From assembly GCA_937872005.1 (NCBI GenBank), contig CALMPQ010000472.1:1-12284 (forward strand): a stretch of 12,284 bases of DNA. Reading direction: 5' to 3'. Below the pieces are notes generated by a model. It was not told the origin of the DNA and searched no databases. It worked only from the letters and a program-made list of their open reading frames with translations. The position numbers and the translations under genes are program-made. Origin of the DNA: an uncultured Propioniciclava sp. (GTDB lineage: Bacteria > Actinomycetota > Actinomycetes > Propionibacteriales > Propionibacteriaceae). Shown piece by piece: positions 6,907-12,284 of the stretch (within the stretch, counting starts at the first letter, position 1; each line of letters opens with the position of its first letter).

Positions 6907-8156
6907 GGCCCCAGCGTGGCGAGGGGGATGACATGGACCCCTGAGGGAAGAGTGCGCGCGAATTGGCCAGCCGTCACCACCGCCAAGAAGGCGGGTTCAC
7001 CGACGAGCGCCGTGTCCACCCTCTCCCGAGCGAGTTTCAGCAAGCTGGCTTCAGCGTCGGCCAGCCGTTGCTCACCCAGCTTCACCTCGACCGCACCCCA
7101 CCCACCACCAGGAAACTCGATCACCACGTCGACCTCCAGCCCCGTGTTGTCCCGGTAGTGGAACACCTCGCCGCGATCCAGCGACGCGTACACGCGCAGG
7201 TCACGCACCACCATGGACTCGAACACACACCCGAAATAGTCCACGTCACGGGCCAGACGATCAGCTCCCACACGCAGGGCCGCACACGCGAGGGAAGGAT
7301 CGACGAAGTGCACCTTCGCCGTCGTCCTCAGTCTTGATCTCGACCGCAGGGCGACGTTCCACGCCGGTTGCGGCTCCACGGCGAAGACTCGCTCGAGCGC
7401 GTCCAGGTAGACACGGAGTGTTGTGGCGTGTGTGTCACCACCATCAGCATTCACATCCGCAGCCAGGCTCACGATCTTCGCCTCGGTGGCCACGTTGCGC
7501 GCCAGCGATTCGACGAGACGCCGCACGCGGATCGGGTCGTGGCGCACGTCGGCCGCGGTCGGCAGCTCGATCCTGATCAAGTCGTCCAGGTAGGACGCGT
7601 TCGCCAGCGCAGCAGCGTCATCGGGCACGCCCAGCAAGCCGGGCCACCCCCCACGGACGGCATGAACCGCCATGTCGCGGTAGCTCAGCCCACTCGCCGC
7701 GCCAACACGCCCGGCGCCCGCCACGAGTTCCGCAAGGGAGACCGCACCGGAGGAGGCGCCCACCTCGTAAAGGCTCATGGGACGCAGCCGCAGGCGACCG
7801 AACCGCCCGGCCCCGGTATGGCGCGTCACGTCGTCCTCGGGGGTGGCCGACCCGGACAGGATGAATTGACCCTTGGCCTGGCGGAAGTCCACCTCATGGC
7901 GAATCACGTTCCACAGAGAGGGGGCCAGCTGCCATTCGTCAACCAGACGAGGGACGTCCCCCTCCAGGATCAGCTCGGGGCTGAGGTCGGCCACCTCGAG
8001 CAAGGAAGGGGAGGCATCCAGTCGCACCGAACTACGGCTGTGCTGGAGAGCCGTGGCCGTCTTCCCAGCGGCGCGGGCACCCTCGAGGACGACCGCCCCG
8101 AAGGCCGCTAGGTAGCCGGGCAGGAGACGATCCACAACCCGTTGACGATAAGCCAT
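6903..8156 (-). CDS. AAA-family ATPase with C-terminal DUF4143 / nuclease-like domain
   Basis: A complete 417-residue protein of the AAA_14-DUF4143 type. Walker A is GARAAGKT (26-33), Walker B LVDEW (71-75, with Asp73 and Glu74), and the sensor-like strand is ILSGSA (99-104). The lid region RFGRLRLRPMSLYEV (118-132) is typical. The C-terminal part (about 195-415) is DUF4143, ending in a PD-(D/E)XK-like arrangement: EVDVV (341-345) and EVKLG (357-361). These ATPases are widespread accessory genes of poorly defined role, sometimes suggested to act on DNA or in defence; nothing here narrows that down. The ATG at 8156 lies 7 nt after a leaderless-type -10 box, and the stop overlaps the DUF4291 start. 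No damage is visible, unlike its downstream partner. Confidence 0.9.
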   Translation of the reverse strand: MAYRQRVVDRLLPGYLAAFGAVVLEGARAAGKTATALQHSRSSVRLDASPSLLEVADLSPELILEGDVPRLVDEWQLAPSLWNVIRHEVDFRQAKGQFILSGSATPEDDVTRHTGAGRFGRLRLRPMSLYEVGASSGAVSLAELVAGAGRVGAASGLSYRDMAVHAVRGGWPGLLGVPDDAAALANASYLDDLIRIELPTAADVRHDPIRVRRLVESLARNVATEAKIVSLAADVNADGGDTHATTLRVYLDALERVFAVEPQPAWNVALRSRSRLRTTAKVHFVDPSLACAALRVGADRLARDVDYFGCVFESMVVRDLRVYASLDRGEVFHYRDNTGLEVDVVIEFPGGGWGAVEVKLGEQRLADAEASLLKLARERVDTALVGEPAFLAVVTAGQFARTLPSGVHVIPLATLGP

Positions 8157-8163
8157 GACGCAG

Positions 8164-8191
8164 ACGATACTTGATTCCGCAAGAGTTTCAC
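8164..8191 (-). promoter_or_regulatory. Leaderless promoter of the ATPase-DUF4291 operon
   Basis: On the - strand TATCGT (8164-8169 as ACGATA on +) ends 7 nt before the ATG at 8156; a weak -35, GTGAAA (8186-8191), sits 16 nt further upstream. There is no Shine-Dalgarno. This stretch (8157-8230) is visibly richer in A and T than the rest of the window, which suits a promoter and a horizontally acquired segment. The remaining part of this 135-nt gap shows no clear fumarase terminator. Confidence 0.5.
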
Positions 8192-8291
8192 ACGAAGATT
8201 CACAATGACTTCATCTCAGCTTCCGCAACAGACCTAGATGAACGTCTGCAATCTCTCGGTGCTCATGGCCCGCAGGCAGGGAGGCGATGCG

Positions 8292-9986
<1,695 letters not shown>

Positions 9987-10091
9987 TTCCACTCCTTCGT
10001 CGCAGGCCCTCCCATCCTTCCATGAATGCCCACCGTGTCGCCTGCCCCGATGGACGGCCAGCCCGACCCGCGAAACAGCCATCGACCCACG

Positions 10092-10097
10092 TAGACT
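10092..10097 (+). promoter_or_regulatory. Candidate -10 box for the GDPD operon, inside an inverted repeat
   Basis: TAGACT fits TANNNT. It lies within the 8-nt spacer of an inverted repeat, ACCCAC (10085-10090) and GTGGGT (10099-10104), a possible operator over the -10 region. The predicted start near 10104 gives a leader of about 47 nt carrying the palindrome at 10117-10135. No good -35 is visible (GCGAAA at 10070-10075, spacer 16, is the nearest). Confidence 0.4.
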
Positions 10098-10116
10098 GGT
10101 GGGTGCTCACACGATC

Positions 10117-10135
10117 CACGGGCTAGTAGCCCGTG
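10117..10135 (+). promoter_or_regulatory. Perfect 9-bp palindrome in the GDPD leader (operator or hairpin)
   Basis: CACGGGCTA and its exact reverse complement TAGCCCGTG are separated by a single G. As RNA it folds into an 8-bp GC-rich stem with a 3-nt loop, ending 2 nt before the AAGGAG at 10138-10143. As DNA it is a symmetric 19-bp site, the size of a dimeric repressor operator. No U run follows, so it is not a standard terminator. Either reading implies control of the GDPD operon, or of the divergent fumarase. Confidence 0.55.
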
Positions 10136-10137
10136 AC

Positions 10138-10143
10138 AAGGAG
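10138..10143 (+). promoter_or_regulatory. Ribosome-binding site deciding a TTG start
   Basis: AAGGAG lies 7 nt before TTG 10151. The in-frame GTG at 10133 has no such site before it and is buried in the right arm of the palindrome, so TTG is the better start. Confidence 0.6.
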
Positions 10144-10150
10144 TGTCGCT

Positions 10151-11017
10151 TTGTTCGGAGCCGAGAACCACGCCGAGACCAATGGTTTGCTCAACCGCCT
10201 CACCGAGGCGCATCACCCCCTGGTGGTCTCCCACGGAGGCGTCAGCGTCGGCAGCATCCCCTCGAACACCACCCTGGCGGTGCGCGCGGCCCTGCTCTCG
10301 GGCGCCGACATCGTCAAGATCGACGTCTCCAGCAGCGTCGACCACGTCTTCTTCGCCTTCCACGACGGGTTCGAGGCCGAGTACCTGGGCGTCGACCGCA
10401 ACATCCAGACCATGACCGCCGGGGAGATCGGTGAACTGTCCTACCACTGGAAGGACCGTCCGGGCCGCCGCCAGCCCGTGGAGCGCCTCACCAACCTGCT
10501 GGTCCAGTTCAAGGACCGCCCGGTCGTCTTCGCGCTCGACCGCTCGTGGTGGCGGTGGCCGACCCTGCTGCGCGTCCTCGACGGCATCGGCATGGCCGAC
10601 CAGATCCTGCTGAAGGTCCCCGCCTGGGAGTCCCAGGCCCTCGACCGGCTCCGGCAGCACCGCACCAAGTTCCCGGTCCTGGCGATCTGCTACACCCTCG
10701 ACGAGGTGCGCAGCCTGCCGATCCTCGACCCCGAGATCAACCTCGTCGGCGTCGAGATCATCGCCCACGACGACGACGCCCCCTGGTTCTCCCGCGACGT
10801 CATGGACCAGCTGCGCCGCGACCACCTCCTCACCTGGGTGAACTCCGAGACCCTCACCACCGGCATCCCCCTGTTCGCCGGCTACGACGACGAGAAGGCC
10901 ATCGCCGAGAGCCCGTCCTCGGCCTGGTCGCGCCTGTTGGACCTCGGGGTGGACGCCGTGCAGACCGAGCTTCCCTGGCTGCTGTACCACCTCCGCTCCC
11001 GCCGCGAGTCACCCTGA
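10151..11017 (+). CDS. Glycerophosphodiester phosphodiesterase (GDPD) family protein
   Basis: A 288-residue TIM-barrel GDPD-like protein. The two catalytic-type histidines are present: His28 in VVSHGGVSVGS and His71 in FFAFHDG. PSNTTLAVRAALLSGADIVKIDV (37-59; key residues Asn39, Asp59) replaces the classical ENT and ExD motifs: Ser38 and Lys57 stand where glutamates are usual. C-terminal landmarks are LDRSWWRWP (129-137), LLKVPAWE (153-160), LFAGYDDEKA (241-250) and VDAVQTELPWLL (267-278). From memory, these match a GDPD subfamily shared by Firmicutes and actinobacteria, in which the Lys is normal; hydrolysis of a glycerophosphodiester is therefore plausible but not certain. No signal peptide is seen, so it is cytoplasmic. 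Its TGA shares an A with the ATG of the next gene, and two tiny membrane-protein genes follow. Confidence 0.85.
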   Translation: MFGAENHAETNGLLNRLTEAHHPLVVSHGGVSVGSIPSNTTLAVRAALLSGADIVKIDVSSSVDHVFFAFHDGFEAEYLGVDRNIQTMTAGEIGELSYHWKDRPGRRQPVERLTNLLVQFKDRPVVFALDRSWWRWPTLLRVLDGIGMADQILLKVPAWESQALDRLRQHRTKFPVLAICYTLDEVRSLPILDPEINLVGVEIIAHDDDAPWFSRDVMDQLRRDHLLTWVNSETLTTGIPLFAGYDDEKAIAESPSSAWSRLLDLGVDAVQTELPWLLYHLRSRRESP

Positions 11018-11142
11018 TGGCGGACCGGGGCGGGCCGGACTGGTTCAAGATCGTGGCGATCACCCTCGGTGTGCTCGCCGCGCTGGCGATCGGCGGCGGC
11101 GTCTTCCTGATGGCCGCGGCGTTCCTCTGGGTGGGCATGTGA
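11017..11142 (+). CDS. 41-residue single-span membrane protein
   Basis: A short ORF with a polar start (MADRGGPDWFK) and one hydrophobic helix (about residues 12-40) rich in Ala, Gly, Ile and Leu. The ATG overlaps the GDPD stop (TGATG) and the stop overlaps the next GTG (GTGA), strong signs of translational coupling although no Shine-Dalgarno is obvious. No family is recognised. Its job could be to anchor or modulate a membrane partner; this is inference from size and position only. Confidence 0.6.
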   Translation: MADRGGPDWFKIVAITLGVLAALAIGGGVFLMAAAFLWVGM

Positions 11143-11318
11143 GCCACGACCACCTCGACCTGCCCGAGGAACTCCGCGAGCATCCCGATGACCACGCCGG
11201 ACGCCCCCGTCACGGCCTGGCCACGCGGCTGGTCGTCGTGCTCGTCGTCATCGCCATGCTGCTGACGACCTTCGGCGTGTGGATCGTGACGTCGGGGATG
11301 CTCAACTTCCCCCTGTGA
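11139..11318 (+). CDS. 59-residue single-span membrane protein
   Basis: The N-terminal half is polar and rich in His and Asp (MSHDHLDLPEELREHPDDHA), followed by a basic patch (GRPRHGLATR) and one transmembrane helix (about 31-51), ending TSGMLNFPL. The basic residues before the helix predict an N-terminus in the cytoplasm. The GTG start overlaps the previous stop by 4 nt. The four histidines among acidic residues could bind metal, but this is speculation. No family is recognised. It is the last gene of the GDPD unit and converges on the regulator gene with only 2 nt between stops. Confidence 0.6.
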   Translation: MSHDHLDLPEELREHPDDHAGRPRHGLATRLVVVLVVIAMLLTTFGVWIVTSGMLNFPL

Positions 11319-11320
11319 CC

Positions 11321-12284
11321 TCAGGCCCGCGCGCGCAGCCGTCCCTCGAGCACTTCCTGGCACAGGTCGACGGTCTCGGGGAGCAGGTCGACCGCCAGGG
11401 CCCGCGCCGTCCGCGTGACCCGCGTGACGAGGCGCTGCACCTCGTCGGCCCGCCCCGCCGCATGCTCGGTCCGAATCCGCTCACCCAGCAGCAACTCGTC
11501 GTCGGGGGCCGCAGCCAGCGCACGGTTGGTGGCCCAGCGCGCGGTGTCGAGGTCACCCCGCTCGCGGGCGAGCCGCGCGGCCACCACCCCGACGTCGCGG
11601 ATCAACGCGGAGGCGTCGCTGCGGAACTCCTCCGCCCACCCCCACTGGCCCGGGGCGGCGTCGGCCAACGGCGCTCCGCGCACGAGTTCGAGCGCGGCGA
11701 GGAGCCGGTCGAGGGTGAGCCGGTTGACGCCGCCCGCCGTGAGCAGGAGGAGCTCCTCCCAGTCGGAGGTGACCTGCTCGTGCAGCTCGATGCGCCCCGA
11801 GTAGGCGTCGGGCAGGTACAGGGCACCTGACGCGTCGGCGCCGAGCCAGGTGCGCAGGCGGCTCATGTTGGAGCGCCGCGTCCCGTCCGCCACGACGAGG
11901 GCCTGCGTCATCGCCACGGGCGAGGAGCCGGGGTGCAGCAGCAGCCACGCGCAGTACTCGACGCACTGGCGCACCGCGCGGGTAGGTACCTCCCCTGCAC
12001 AGTCGACCAGTTCGACGGGGCCGAGCAGGTTGAGACGCGGGCCGGTTGGCCTGGGCGGCACCGGCGCGGGGCGCAGGGTGATGATGTTCACGTCGTCCTC
12101 CGGCGGGGACTGCCACCACGGGGCGGGGGTGGTCGCGGTGGAGTTGGCGAGGTTGTACAGGTCGGCGAGCGCCTGCCGTGTGTCGGCCGGCACCGCCTGC
12201 GGGGTGACCTCGGCCGCGGCGTCGGTCAGGCGACGGACGCCCGCGGCGTCCGTCGAGAGCACCCAGTCGACCGAGGACGCCCGG
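11321..12284 (-). CDS. BTAD-domain regulator, C-terminal part (5' end outside the window)
   Basis: About 320 codons are visible; the frame stays open to the window edge (residues RASSVDW precede GTG 12262), so that GTG is probably internal. After a Pro/Ala-rich linker, RLNLLGPVELVD begins a small winged-helix/beta unit, followed by ACTIVATOR-type BTAD features: SRLRTWLG, GALYLPDAYSG, SDWEELLLL, helical repeats with GDLDTARWATNRALAAAPDDELL and a final LCQEVLEGRLRARA. From family knowledge, such C-terminal BTAD modules occur in large actinobacterial proteins, often with membrane segments and a LysM domain at the N-terminus, near pilus or secretion genes; the N-terminal part is not visible here. 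The stop is at 11321-11323. Confidence 0.8.
   Translation of the reverse strand, partial: RASSVDWVLSTDAAGVRRLTDAAAEVTPQAVPADTRQALADLYNLANSTATTPAPWWQSPPEDDVNIITLRPAPVPPRPTGPRLNLLGPVELVDCAGEVPTRAVRQCVEYCAWLLLHPGSSPVAMTQALVVADGTRRSNMSRLRTWLGADASGALYLPDAYSGRIELHEQVTSDWEELLLLTAGGVNRLTLDRLLAALELVRGAPLADAAPGQWGWAEEFRSDASALIRDVGVVAARLARERGDLDTARWATNRALAAAPDDELLLGERIRTEHAAGRADEVQRLVTRVTRTARALAVDLLPETVDLCQEVLEGRLRARA

Noticed and set aside
8157..8291. Search for a fumarase terminator, tRNA or attachment site in this gap
   Set aside because: No stable hairpin with a T run, no cloverleaf-like arms and no repeat of flanking sequence could be seen by eye.
9987..10082. N-terminal extension of fumarase by 32 residues
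   Set aside because: The extension does not resemble fumarase, and AAGGAG is placed exactly for ATG 9986.
10133..10150. GTG 10133 as the GDPD start
   Set aside because: It lies in the arm of a perfect palindrome without a ribosome-binding site; TTG 10151 has AAGGAG 7 nt upstream.

Overview
The window is very GC-rich, densely packed, and uses many GTG starts and short stop/start overlaps. Several genes appear to start on leaderless transcripts (a TANNNT -10 box 6-7 nt before the start codon). Together with an ESX-type WXG-like exported toxin, a DUF5709-like protein, a BTAD-type regulator and a class I fumarase, this points to a chromosomal segment of a high-GC actinobacterium. Propionibacteriales is a guess from gene content, not a demonstrated assignment.

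Layout. (1) 1-3622, + strand: a cysteine-desulfurase-like PLP enzyme abuts a membrane-anchored thioredoxin-fold protein with a CQFC motif; then come an alpha/beta hydrolase with an N-terminal membrane segment and a small membrane-anchored protein. (2) 3685-4497, +: a small acidic DUF5709-like protein with a leaderless promoter, followed 3 nt later by a GNAT acetyltransferase. (3) 4611-6287, +: a polymorphic toxin with a WXG-like N-terminus and the RHS-associated PVNTATGNF motif but no RHS barrel, followed by an immunity gene. The immunity gene is broken by a one-base frameshift in a G run, and the toxin frame reads on into its tail. (4) 6309-8156, - strand: an AAA/DUF4143 ATPase and a DUF4291 gene in one operon; DUF4291 is also frameshifted. 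(5) 8292-9986, -: class I fumarate hydratase, a TCA-cycle housekeeping gene. (6) 10151-11318, +: a GDPD-family protein with a strong palindrome in its leader, then two tiny membrane proteins joined to it by overlapping stop/start codons. (7) 11321 to the end, -: the C-terminal part of a large BTAD-domain regulator, cut by the window edge.

The most unusual part is 5.7-6.9 kb. Two clear single-base frameshifts (immunity gene and DUF4291), and a likely third at the toxin end, fall within about 1.1 kb, two of them in short G/C runs. This is either real decay of an accessory toxin/cargo island or a cluster of base-level assembly errors. Raw reads would decide. No tRNA, rRNA, CRISPR array, insertion sequence or convincing terminator was seen, and no stretch over 300 bases lacks a gene.
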